Shown here: positions 45,003 through 54,400 of the stretch, piece after piece | Layout: each line of letters begins with the position of its first letter | Numbering within the stretch: the first letter of the stretch is position 1 | From: Streptomyces regalis | GTDB taxonomy: Bacteria; Actinomycetota; Actinomycetes; Streptomycetales; Streptomycetaceae | Assembly (NCBI RefSeq): GCF_001509475.1 | Contig: NZ_LLZG01000001.1 | Location: 1-64,000 of the forward strand | Direction: 5' to 3' | DNA length: 64,000 nucleotides | Translations under genes and position numbers: made by a program | Notes under the pieces: generated by a model | What the model saw: the letters and a program-made list of their open reading frames with translations, nothing else | What the model was told of the DNA's origin: nothing | Database searches by the model: none

Positions 45003-46642
45003 ACGTCGCGGAAGCGGTCGGCCGGGCGCTGTGCGCGGCCGGGGTCGGCCAGGTCTTCGGGGTGGTCGGATCGGGCAACTTCCACGTGACGAACGCGATG
45101 GTCGCCGCGGGGGCGCGGTTCGTGGCCGCCCGCCACGAGGGCGGCGCGGCGACGATGGCCGACGCGTACGCCCGGACCAGCGGCACCGTCGCGGTGGTGA
45201 GCGTGCATCAGGGACCGGGCCTGACGAACGCGATGACCGGCATCGCGGAGGCGGCGAAGAGCCGTACACCGCTCGTCGTGCTCGCGGCCGAGGTGACCGA
45301 GCCCAGGTCCAACTTCCATGTCGACCAAGAGGCGTTGGCGCACGCGGTGGGCGCGGTCTCGGTTCGGGTCACGTCGGCGGAGAGCGCGGTGGAGCAGGCG
45401 TGTGCGGCGGTACGGCTGGCGGTGCAGGAGCGGCGTACTGTCCTGCTCAACCTTCCGCTGCCGGTGCAGGCCCTGGATGTGCCCGACGGAGCTCTGGCGC
45501 AGGCCGCGCCCCCGCCGGAACGGGCCGCGGTCGAGCCGGACGCGGACGGTGTGAGGGCCTTGGCGGACCTGCTCGGCCGGTCCCGGCGGCCGGTCTTCGT
45601 GGCCGGCCGGGGCGCGCGGGGCCCCGGCAGCCGGGAGGCCCTGGAGGCGCTCGCCGAGCGCTACGGCGCACTCTTGGCGACCTCGGCCGTCGCCCACGGG
45701 CTCTTCCACGGCAACCCCTGGTCCCTGGGCATCTCCGGCGGCTTCGCCTCGCCCTTGGCCGCCGAGCTGATCCAGGGCGCGGATCTGATCGTCGGCTGGG
45801 GCTGTGCCCTCAACATGTGGACGATGCGGCACGGCCGTCTCATCGGCGCCGACGCGACCGTCGTACAGGTCGACGACGAGCCGTCGGCACTCGGCGCGCA
45901 CCGGCCGGTGCACCTCGGTGTCACGGGCGATGTCCGACTCACCGCACGCGAGGTGGTCGAGGCGAGCGTCGGCGGAGAGCGGGAGGGCTACCGGACGCCG
46001 GAGGTCGGTGCGGCGCTCACGGCACGCCTGCGCCGGCGTGACGTGCCGCACGAGGATACGAGCACGCGTGAGCGGATCGACCCGCGGACGTTGAGCGCCG
46101 CGCTCGACGACATCCTCCCCGCGGAGCGGGTGCTCGGCGTGGACTCCGGCAACTTCATGGGGTACCCGAGCGCGTACCTGTCGGTGCCGGACGAGAAGGG
46201 CTTCTGCTTCACGCAGGCCTTCCAGTCGATCGGCCTGGGGCTCGCGACCACGATCGGGGCGGCGCTGGCACAGCGGGACCGGCTGCCCGTGGCCGCGCTC
46301 GGCGACGGCGGCGCGCTGATGAGCGCCGTGGAGCTGGACACCGTCCGTCGGCTCGGGCTGCCCATGGTGGTCGTCGTGTACGACGACGAGGCCTATGGTG
46401 CCGAGGTACACCACTTCGGTCCCGAGGGGCACCCGCTCGACACCGTCCGCTTCCCGCCGACGGACATCGCCGCTATCGGGCGGGGCTACGGCTTCGAGGC
46501 GGTGACCGTCCGGACACGGGCCGACCTGAAGGCCGTGGCGGACTGGGTCGCCGGGCCGCGATCCACGCCGTTGCTCGTCGACGCCAAGGTGGCCGCCGAT
46601 CGCGGGTCCTGGTGGCTGGAGGAGGCGTTCCGCGGCCACTGA
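44999..46642 (+). CDS. ThDP-dependent enzyme (acetolactate-synthase/benzoylformate-decarboxylase-like)
   Basis: 547 aa. Three-domain ThDP fold: PYR domain about 1-170 with catalytic Glu in 'AARHEGGAATMADAYAR', central domain about 190-320, PP domain about 360-547 with 'LGDGGALMSAVELDTV'. The end of the Mg-diphosphate motif, normally Asn-rich, reads 'VVYDDEAYGAEVHHF' with Asp where Asn is usual. It is translationally coupled to the cyclase. Likely a 2-oxo-acid decarboxylase or carboligase acting on the cyclase product; exact reaction unknown. Confidence 0.85.
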   Translation: MNVAEAVGRALCAAGVGQVFGVVGSGNFHVTNAMVAAGARFVAARHEGGAATMADAYARTSGTVAVVSVHQGPGLTNAMTGIAEAAKSRTPLVVLAAEVTEPRSNFHVDQEALAHAVGAVSVRVTSAESAVEQACAAVRLAVQERRTVLLNLPLPVQALDVPDGALAQAAPPPERAAVEPDADGVRALADLLGRSRRPVFVAGRGARGPGSREALEALAERYGALLATSAVAHGLFHGNPWSLGISGGFASPLAAELIQGADLIVGWGCALNMWTMRHGRLIGADATVVQVDDEPSALGAHRPVHLGVTGDVRLTAREVVEASVGGEREGYRTPEVGAALTARLRRRDVPHEDTSTRERIDPRTLSAALDDILPAERVLGVDSGNFMGYPSAYLSVPDEKGFCFTQAFQSIGLGLATTIGAALAQRDRLPVAALGDGGALMSAVELDTVRRLGLPMVVVVYDDEAYGAEVHHFGPEGHPLDTVRFPPTDIAAIGRGYGFEAVTVRTRADLKAVADWVAGPRSTPLLVDAKVAADRGSWWLEEAFRGH

Positions 46643-46669
46643 GCGCCGGTTCGTGGCCGCCGGAAACGC

Positions 46670-46711
46670 ACCGACCCGCCTGCCGCAATCGCTGTCGGCA
46701 GGCGGGTCGGT
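46670..46711. terminator. Strong bidirectional terminator hairpin
   Basis: ACCGACCCGCCTGCCG (46670-46685) pairs perfectly with 46696-46711 over 16 bp around a 10-nt loop, between the convergent ThDP-enzyme and gap genes. Confidence 0.8.
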
Positions 46712-46747
46712 TCGGTTCGGTTCAGGTCGATCGGTCGGTCGGTCGGA

Positions 46748-48202
46748 TCAGACCGCCGGTGCCGGGTAAGTCGGGTACTCGACTCCCGAGACGTGCTGGA
46801 CGACGCGGATGACCTGGCAGGAGTAGCCGAACTCGTTGTCGTACCAGAGGTAGAGGATCGCGTTGTCGCCCTCGACCTTCAGGGCTCCGGCGTCCACGAT
46901 CGACGCGTGACGCGAGCCGATGAAGTCGCTGGAGACCGCGTCGGGGGCGGTGATGAAGTCGATCTGGCGCCGCAGCGGCGAGGTCAGCGACACGTCGCGC
47001 AGGTAGTCGAGGACCTCCTCGCGGTCGGTCTCACGCGCGAGCTGGAGGTTGAGGATCGCGATCGAGACGTCCGGCACCGGGACGCGGATCGAGCTGCCGG
47101 TGATCCTCGCCTTGAGGTCGGGCAGCGCCTTGGCGACGGCAGAGGCGGCGCCGGTCTCGGTGATGACCATGTTCAGCGGCGCACTGCGGCCGCGGCGCTC
47201 GGACTTGTGGTAATTGTCCAGCAGGTTCTGGTCGTTGGTGAACGAGTGGACGGTCTCCACATGGCCGCGCAGCACACCGAACTCGTCGTCCATCGCCTTC
47301 AGCGGGGGGACTATGGCGTTGGTGGTGCAGGAGGCGCAGGACAGGATCTGCTCGTCCGGCTTGATCGTGTCGTGGTTGACGCCGTGCACGATGTTGGGGA
47401 CGTCGCCCTTGCCCGGCGCGGTCAGGACGACCTTGTCGATGCCGGGGCGCAGGTGCTGGGACAGGCCCTCGCGGTCGCGCCACTTGCCCGTGTTGTCGAC
47501 GAGGATGGCGTTCTTGATGCCGTACGCCGTGTAGTCGAGCTCGGACGGGTCGTTGGCGTAGATCACCTTGATCTCGTTGCCGTTGGCGACGATCGTGCTG
47601 TTCGCCTCGTCGACGGTGATCGTGCCCTGGAACTGGCCGTGGATGGAGTCACGGCGCAGCAGCGAGGCGCGCTTGACGAGGTCCTCATCGGCTCGGCCTC
47701 CGCCGCCGCGGACGACGATGGCGCGCAGCCGCAGGCCGTTGCCCGAGCCGGACTTCTCGATGAGCAGGCGGGCGACCAGGCGGCCGATGCGGCCGAACCC
47801 GTAGAGGACGACGTCGCGGCCCTCGCCGCGCTCGATCTTGTTGGCGCCGGTGGCACCGGCGACGGCCTCGGCGGTGAACGCCTCCACGGACAGACCGCGG
47901 TCGTCGCTCTTGTACGTCGCGGCCAGCATGCCGATGTCGATCTGGGACGGACCGAGGTCGAGCGCGGCGAGCGCCTGGAGGAAGGGCAGGGTCTCGGTGA
48001 CCGAGAGCTCCTCGCCGGCGATCTGCCGGGCGAACCGGTGCGTCTTCAGGATGCTGACCACCGACTTGTTCACCAAGGAGCGGCTGTGCAGCAGGACGGT
48101 GACGTCCCGCTCGCGGTGCAGCTTCCCGATGATCGGGATCATCGACTCCGCGATCTCCTCGCGGTTCTTCCAGTTGGTGAACGAGTCGTCGTTGACAGTC
48201 AC
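46748..48202 (-). CDS. gap: Glyceraldehyde-3-phosphate dehydrogenase, long form
   Basis: 484 aa, about 150 longer than glycolytic GapA owing to an N-terminal extension (about 1-125, 'TNWKNREEIAESMIPIIGKL'). NAD-binding 'VVLYGFGRIGRLVARLL' follows; catalytic Cys is in 'LSCASCTTNAI' and the substrate loop in 'VETVHSFTNDQNLLDNYHK'. This long type is widespread in actinobacteria beside classic Gap. The expected reaction is G3P to 1,3-bisphosphoglycerate, though a gluconeogenic or other role is possible. Begins with GTG at 48202; divergent from the LysR gene. Confidence 0.94.
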   Translation of the reverse strand: MTVNDDSFTNWKNREEIAESMIPIIGKLHRERDVTVLLHSRSLVNKSVVSILKTHRFARQIAGEELSVTETLPFLQALAALDLGPSQIDIGMLAATYKSDDRGLSVEAFTAEAVAGATGANKIERGEGRDVVLYGFGRIGRLVARLLIEKSGSGNGLRLRAIVVRGGGGRADEDLVKRASLLRRDSIHGQFQGTITVDEANSTIVANGNEIKVIYANDPSELDYTAYGIKNAILVDNTGKWRDREGLSQHLRPGIDKVVLTAPGKGDVPNIVHGVNHDTIKPDEQILSCASCTTNAIVPPLKAMDDEFGVLRGHVETVHSFTNDQNLLDNYHKSERRGRSAPLNMVITETGAASAVAKALPDLKARITGSSIRVPVPDVSIAILNLQLARETDREEVLDYLRDVSLTSPLRRQIDFITAPDAVSSDFIGSRHASIVDAGALKVEGDNAILYLWYDNEFGYSCQVIRVVQHVSGVEYPTYPAPAV

Positions 48203-48364
48203 GAGCGCCTATCTTTCGAGCTAGGTAGCGCTCATATGCTAACCACTCGTGGCGATGATCATTCAAAGGGGGGTCTGTGGACGTGGTAATGCCCGTTATT
48301 GGGGTGGTTTGCGTAGAGCGCTCCGTTGGTGGGGCCTTGCGGGTACGACGGGCGGAGTGACCGT

Positions 48365-49324
48365 ATGGAGTTGGAACTTCGGCATCTGCGGGTGCTGTGT
48401 GCGATCGCCGACGCGGGCAGCGTGGGCCGGGCGGCCGCGGAGCTGGGGTACTCGCAGCCCGGGATCAGCACCCAACTCCGGCGGATCGAGCGGCACTTCG
48501 GTGAGCCGCTGTTCGAACGCGGGCCGACGGGAGTGCGGCCGACCAGGTACGGCGTCGAGGTGGTGGCTCAGGCCCGCGACGTCCTGACCCGCGCCGCCGC
48601 GATCGGGCGCCGTCCGGCCGCCGGGGCCGCGACCGCACGTCGGACCCTGCGCGTGGCGGCGACCAACTCGCCGATGCTGGCCGGCATGGTCTCCGGGGTC
48701 CGTGCCCGGCTGCCCGAGGTCCCGCTCGCGGTGAGCAGCGTGTACGCCTCCTCGCGGATCGTCGAACTGCTGGAGGACGGCACGGTGGACGCGGCCATCG
48801 CCGCGGACTACCCCGGCAGGGAGCTGGAGCACTCCGACGCGGTGGTCCATCGCGGCATCGTCACCGAGCCGACGTTCGTGGCCCTGCCGTCCCGCCATCA
48901 GCTCCGGCACCGCCCGCAGATCGCGCTCGCCGACCTGGCCGAGGAGGCGTGGTTCGTGACGCCCGACGACGGGGCGGGCTGGCCCGGCGTCTTCCACGCC
49001 GCGTGTGCGGCGGCCGGTTTCACGCCGGCCACGGTGCACGAATTCCTCGGCGACCAGCTGCAGTTGCAGGGAATGATCGCCGACGGGCTGGGTGTGTCCC
49101 TCGTGCAGGCCACGCTGCGGCCGATCCCGCACGTCGTCGTCAAACCGCTGATCGGTACGCCGCTGTGGTGCCGCTACGTCCTGGCCTGGCGGCGGGAAAC
49201 GGTCCCCGGAGAACTCGCCGAGACGCTGTTCCAGTCCGCCACCGTCGCCTACCGCGAACTCGCCGCGCAGTCCCCGCACTTGAGGACCTGGGCCGCACGC
49301 ACCTGGAGCGTGCCCGGGGCCTAG
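48365..49324 (+). CDS. LysR-family transcriptional regulator
   Basis: 319 aa. 'MELELRHLRVLCAIADAGSV' with HTH 'GRAAAELGYSQPGISTQLRR' is the canonical LysR N-terminus; residues about 90-300 form the two-lobed effector domain ('VAATNSPMLAGMVSGVRARL'). Ribosome site GGAG. It is divergent from gap across 162 bp and could regulate it, or act elsewhere; the ligand is unknown. Confidence 0.92.
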   Translation: MELELRHLRVLCAIADAGSVGRAAAELGYSQPGISTQLRRIERHFGEPLFERGPTGVRPTRYGVEVVAQARDVLTRAAAIGRRPAAGAATARRTLRVAATNSPMLAGMVSGVRARLPEVPLAVSSVYASSRIVELLEDGTVDAAIAADYPGRELEHSDAVVHRGIVTEPTFVALPSRHQLRHRPQIALADLAEEAWFVTPDDGAGWPGVFHAACAAAGFTPATVHEFLGDQLQLQGMIADGLGVSLVQATLRPIPHVVVKPLIGTPLWCRYVLAWRRETVPGELAETLFQSATVAYRELAAQSPHLRTWAARTWSVPGA

Positions 49325-49472
49325 CGGCTGCGGTGGCGGCGCGGGGCGTTATGGCTCAGCGGTGCCATGTGCTATGTCACACGCCATTGTTGGGGCAGGC
49401 GGGCGCTGGGACAGTGCCTCACACGCCTCAGCACTCCCCGTCGAGGCGCATCAACTCCCTGGAGGTATCCCG

Positions 49473-51437
49473 ATGCGCTACCGCTTAGAGCTGCCCAGAC
49501 GCACGCTCGGCGCACTCGCTGTCTGCGCCACGCTCTGCGGCCTCCTGTCGACGCCCGTGTTCGCCGCGCCCCCGGCCGATCCCGACGCCAGGCCCTCCGT
49601 GGCCGCACCCCACAGGACGCCCCCACCGCCGACCGCCTCAGTCACCGATGCCGCCGACCGGACCGCCGTACAGAAACAGGCTCTGAATCCGGCCCAACTC
49701 CCGCCTCTCACACCGACGCACGCGCAGGATCCGCCGCCATCGAGGGGCGCCGGTAAACCGAAGTCGTGCAACCCGGGCGACTTCGGCGGACGGACCGGCG
49801 CCGCACTCGTCGCGTTCGTCAAGGCGTCGACCACCGAGTGCGTCAACACCCTGTTCGCCGTGCGGGGTTCAGATGCCCGCGCCGTCTTCCGCGAGTCCCA
49901 GATGGTCACCATCGCGCAGGCGTTCACGAGCACGGCCCGGACCTACGCCGGTGACAACTCGTCGCGGGTGCTGCAACTCGTGCTGTTCCTACGGGCCGGC
50001 TACTACGTACAGTTCAACAACCCGGACGACGTGGGCCCGTACGGTACATCCCTGGCCCGCAACGCCACACGCGGCCTCGACACCTTCTTCGCCCGCCCCC
50101 ACTCCAGGGACGTCAGCGCCGCGAACGGCGACGTGCTGGGCGAGGTCTTCATCCTGACCGACAGCGCCGACCAGCAGGCCCGCTATCTCGGGGTCTACCA
50201 GCGGACGTTGCAGGACTACGACAGCTCCTACGACGGCATCCGCAGCATGCTGGCGGCCGTCAACTCCGTGTACACCCCGCTCTGGCGCGGCAACTGGAAC
50301 CCCGACTACGTCAGGGCGGTCACCGCCGACCCGTCCATCGCCGGGACCCTGCGCACCTTCGCGCTGGCCCACCTGGACCTGCTCGGCACCGACCGTGCGT
50401 ACCTGACCTCCAACGCGGGGATGAACCTGGCCCGTTACGTCGAACACCCGGCGCTGCGGCCCACGGTCCGCCCACAGGTCAAGCACCTCCTGGACTCGTC
50501 CCGCATCACCGGACCCACGGCCGGCCTCTGGGTCGCCGTGGCGACACAGGCCGACTCCTACGACGGCGCCAACTGTTCCTACTACGGCGTCTGCGATCTG
50601 AGCGGCCAACTCACGCGCGCGGCCCTGCCGATCACCCACGACTGTGACGCCACCCGCACCCTTCGGGCCCAGTCGCTCACCTCGGCCGAGCTCGCGGCGG
50701 CGTGCGCCAGTGTGCTGGGCCAGGACGCCTACGTCCACGACCTCGTCAAGGACGACGGACCCATCCCGGGCCAGTACCTGTCGACCCTCGACCTCGCCGT
50801 CTTCGCCAGCGCCCAGGACTACCGGACCTACGCCGGAGCGATCTTCGGCATCAGCACGGACAACGGCGGCATGACGGTGATCGACGACCCGACGGACCCC
50901 GCCAACAAGCCCTTCGCGGTCATGTACCAGAAGAGCCAGGACACCGGACACGCCGCCAGGATCTGGAACCTCAACCACGAGTACACGCACTACCTCGACG
51001 CCGTCCACAACATGAAGGGCGACTTCGGGCAGCAGACGTCGGTGCCGGACGTCTGGTGGATCGAGGGCGTGGCCGAGTACGTCTCCTACGGCTACCGCCG
51101 CATCACCTACGACCAGGCCGTCACGGAGGCGGGCAGGCACACGTACCGGCTGAGCACGCTGTTCCAGAACACGTACGCCAACAGCGACGTGACCCGCACC
51201 TACCCGTGGGGCTACCTCGCGGTCCGGTACATGTTCGAGAAGCACCCGGCCGACATCCAGCGCATGCTGGCCCGCTTCCGCGTCGGGGACTACGCGGGCG
51301 GCTACGCCGTGTACAACACCGACATCGGTACCCGCTACGACGCCGACTTCGACCAGTGGCTGACGGAGTGCGCGGCCGGCGCCTGCGCGACGACGCCGGC
51401 CGTCACTCGAGAGTCGTCTCGGGGATCTGCACGTTGA
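49473..51437 (+). CDS. Secreted microbial collagenase (M9 family), compact form
   Basis: 654 aa. Signal peptide about 1-35 ('LGALAVCATLCGLLSTPVFA'), a Pro/Thr-rich region to about 95, activator domain about 100-390, peptidase domain about 400-640. The zinc site is H502-E503-Y-T-H506 in 'LNHEYTHYLDAVHN', with Glu in 'WWIEGVAEYVSYGY' as third ligand. Clostridial collagenases add PKD and collagen-binding domains after this; none is here. GGAGG precedes the ATG. Its last 35 bp overlap the 3' end of eccC on the other strand. Confidence 0.92.
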   Translation: MRYRLELPRRTLGALAVCATLCGLLSTPVFAAPPADPDARPSVAAPHRTPPPPTASVTDAADRTAVQKQALNPAQLPPLTPTHAQDPPPSRGAGKPKSCNPGDFGGRTGAALVAFVKASTTECVNTLFAVRGSDARAVFRESQMVTIAQAFTSTARTYAGDNSSRVLQLVLFLRAGYYVQFNNPDDVGPYGTSLARNATRGLDTFFARPHSRDVSAANGDVLGEVFILTDSADQQARYLGVYQRTLQDYDSSYDGIRSMLAAVNSVYTPLWRGNWNPDYVRAVTADPSIAGTLRTFALAHLDLLGTDRAYLTSNAGMNLARYVEHPALRPTVRPQVKHLLDSSRITGPTAGLWVAVATQADSYDGANCSYYGVCDLSGQLTRAALPITHDCDATRTLRAQSLTSAELAAACASVLGQDAYVHDLVKDDGPIPGQYLSTLDLAVFASAQDYRTYAGAIFGISTDNGGMTVIDDPTDPANKPFAVMYQKSQDTGHAARIWNLNHEYTHYLDAVHNMKGDFGQQTSVPDVWWIEGVAEYVSYGYRRITYDQAVTEAGRHTYRLSTLFQNTYANSDVTRTYPWGYLAVRYMFEKHPADIQRMLARFRVGDYAGGYAVYNTDIGTRYDADFDQWLTECAAGACATTPAVTRESSRGSAR

Positions 51438-54400
51438 TCAGCTCCCCGGAGCGCCGGTCGACGGTCAGGCCCCGGCCCGGTCTGCGGTTGCGCAGATGAG
51501 CGTGGGTGAGCCGGACGCCCAGGATGTCGCCCTCCATCACATTCTGGGGGTCGAGGAGTACGCCCCGGCGGTGTCGCTTCAGGGCACTGAGCCAGCCCAT
51601 GGCACCCGCCATCGTCTCCCCGGTGACACCGGCGGCCACGCCCACGCCACGGTCCCGGCCGGACTCGACCAGGGCCCGCAGGTCCTGGTCGATCTCCGGC
51701 AGGATCAGCAGATCGGCGTCGTCGACAAGGACCACCCGGGGCTCGTCGCCGCTGCCCAGAGCGGCGGCGAGCTCCTGTGCCGTGGGGGACTGCGAGGTGA
51801 GCAGCCGTACACCCGGATGACCGTTCAGGGCGCGCAGCGGCGACTCCCGGGGTGTGAGCACGACGAGCCGGGTGCCGGAGGCGAGCAGGGAGACCGCGAG
51901 GCTCGCCAGCGTGGTGCTGCGGCCGGAGCCGGGCGGCCCGGCGACCACGAACGTCGGCGAGGAGCCCGCGAAGTCCACCCCGACCGGTGCGACATCGTCG
52001 CCCCCCAGCCCCAGCAGACCCCACAGGGGCCGTCGCAGTTCCTCGGGCACCTTCTCGTACGCCGCCGTGAACTCCACGTTCGCCGGCAGAGTGCCGATCC
52101 GCACGGGCCGCCGGGCGGCGGGCAGTCCGGCGTCGCGGCGGGTCGCCTCAGTGCCGATGGCGCGCAGCGCCTCCGCCTGTTCCTGACCGGTCGCCCCGGG
52201 TGCGAGCAACGCCACCTGGATCTCGGTGCTGTCGGAGGTCCAGCCCTGTCCGGGTCTGATCACGTCGGGCAGGTCGCGGGAGCGCTTGCCGACGACGTGG
52301 TAGTCGGTGCGGTCGTTCAGCCGCAGGAGCAGCTTGTTGTCGTTGAGCGCGGTGGCCCGCCCGGCCAGCAGCGCGCGCTCGGAGGTGGCGACGACGTGCA
52401 GACCCGCGGCGGCGCCTTCCCTGAGCAGGCGGTTCAACTGGTCCATCTGCCGGCCGCCGTTGTGCTCCGCGATGAGGTCCACGAGCGCGTCCCAGCCGTC
52501 CACGAGCAGCAGGACGTGCGCCGGACGCTCGCCCGCGGGCACGATCTCGCGGAGTTCCGTGAGATTCGCCGCGTGATGGTGAGTCAGCTGCTCCTGACGG
52601 CGGTGCAGTTCGGCGTCGAGCCGGGTGAGCAGTCGTTCCAGCCGTTCGTGGTCGCCGCGCGGTACGACGGCGCCGCAGTGCGGCAGCACGCCCAGTGCGG
52701 ACAGCGCACCGCCCGCGAAGTCGATGCCGTACAGATGCACGTCCGCGGCGGAATGGGCGCGGGCCAGCGCTCCGGCCATGGTCCGCAGCACCTGCGACCG
52801 TCCGGAGCGCGGGATGCCGATGACGTACAGATGGCCGAAGGTGGCGAGGTCCAGCCGCACCGGCTCCTGCGCCTGTGCGCCGGGCACGTCCGACAGGGCC
52901 CAGGGCACCGGGACCAGGCGGGCGTCGCCGGTCTGCTCGGGCTGCGGCAGATCGTCGATCAGCACGCAGTGGCCGAGCGGGGGCAGCCAGGGGCTGGACT
53001 GCGGGGCGCAGCCGGTGATCTCCGCCGCCTCGCGCACCGCGTCCACCAGTGCGTTGAGGTCGGTGGGGGAGTCGTCGTCCATGGCGGGAGCGCCGGGCTC
53101 GGCTTCGGCGCTCGGTATGCCGACGGCGCGGCCGAGTCGCTGCCACGGCAGTTCGGTACCCCAGATCCGGGGAGCCCCCGCCTCGGTCGCGCGCTGCGGC
53201 TGACGCACCGGCGTCGCTCCGGGGCGGGTCGCTCCGGAGTACGCGGTCTGGAACGGTACGACCGTGCCGTGGCCGAGGCGGGCCAGGGCCCGGCCCGGGG
53301 TGTTCGGCGAGATGCTGACGGCGTCCTTGGTGTCGATGACGTCCTGGCTCTCGGTGGCGTCGGTGACGCGCAGGGCGATCCGCAGGTTGGTGTTGGCGCG
53401 GATGTCGGCGTTGACCACACCGGCCGGACGCTGGGTGGCCAGGATCAGATGGATGCCGAGGGACCGGCCGCGCTGGGCGATGCTCACCAGACCCGGGATG
53501 AAGTCCGGGATCTCCCGGTAGAGCGTGGCGAACTCGTCGATGACGATGACCAGCCGGGGCACCGGTTCCAGCTCGGGGTCCCGGCGGCGCATGTTCTGGT
53601 ACTCGGGCAGGTCCTTGGCCCCGGCGGCCGCCAGGATGTGCTCACGGCGCACCAGTTCGGCCGACAGCGAGGTCAGCGCCCGCTGGACGAGGTGGCTGTC
53701 GAGGTCGGTGACCATGCCGAGGGTGTGCGGCAGCCGGACACAGTCCTTGAAGGCGCTGCCGCCCTTGTAGTCGACCAGCACGAAGGTCAGCTCGTCGGGC
53801 CGGTTGACCACGGCGAGGGAGGCCACCAGGGTCTGCAGCAGTTCCGACTTGCCGGACCCGGTGGTGCCTGCGACGAGGCCGTGCGGTCCGTCCTTCACCA
53901 GGTCGAAGGCGGCCGGACCGTCGTAGCCCGCGCCGAGCAGCACCTCGGTGGAGCCCGGCCGCCGGTCCCAGCGTGCCGAGACGGCCTCACCGCTCGGTTC
54001 CGGCAAACCCAGCAGGTCGAGCAGGCCGACCCGGTCGGGCAGGCCCTCCGAGGCGTCCGGGGTGACGTCGTGGATGGGGGCGATGCCCCGTGCCAGGCGC
54101 TCGCACCAGGCCGGTTCGACCAGGTCCGGGCGGATGTCCGGGATGGCGGGCAGGCCGGTGCGGCGCAGGGTGAGCCGGTGGTTCTCGTACCGGACCACCG
54201 CGGTGCACTCCTCGGGCAGGAGCCGCTCCTCGTGGTCCAGACAGAGCGGGAAGATCCGTACGGCCGGGCCTTCCTTGAGGATGGAGACCACGCCGGGCAC
54301 GTCGCGGAGCCGGCGGGCGCCGTCCATCACGACCAGCACGTCCGGTTCGCTGAGCAGCGCCTTGCTCATCGTCGACTCGGCGGCCCGCTGTCGGGTGCGC

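Noticed and set aside
46711..46745. Short tandem repeats (TTCGG and TCGG units)
   Set aside because: Five- and four-base units repeated a few times next to a terminator; too short to treat as a distinct element.
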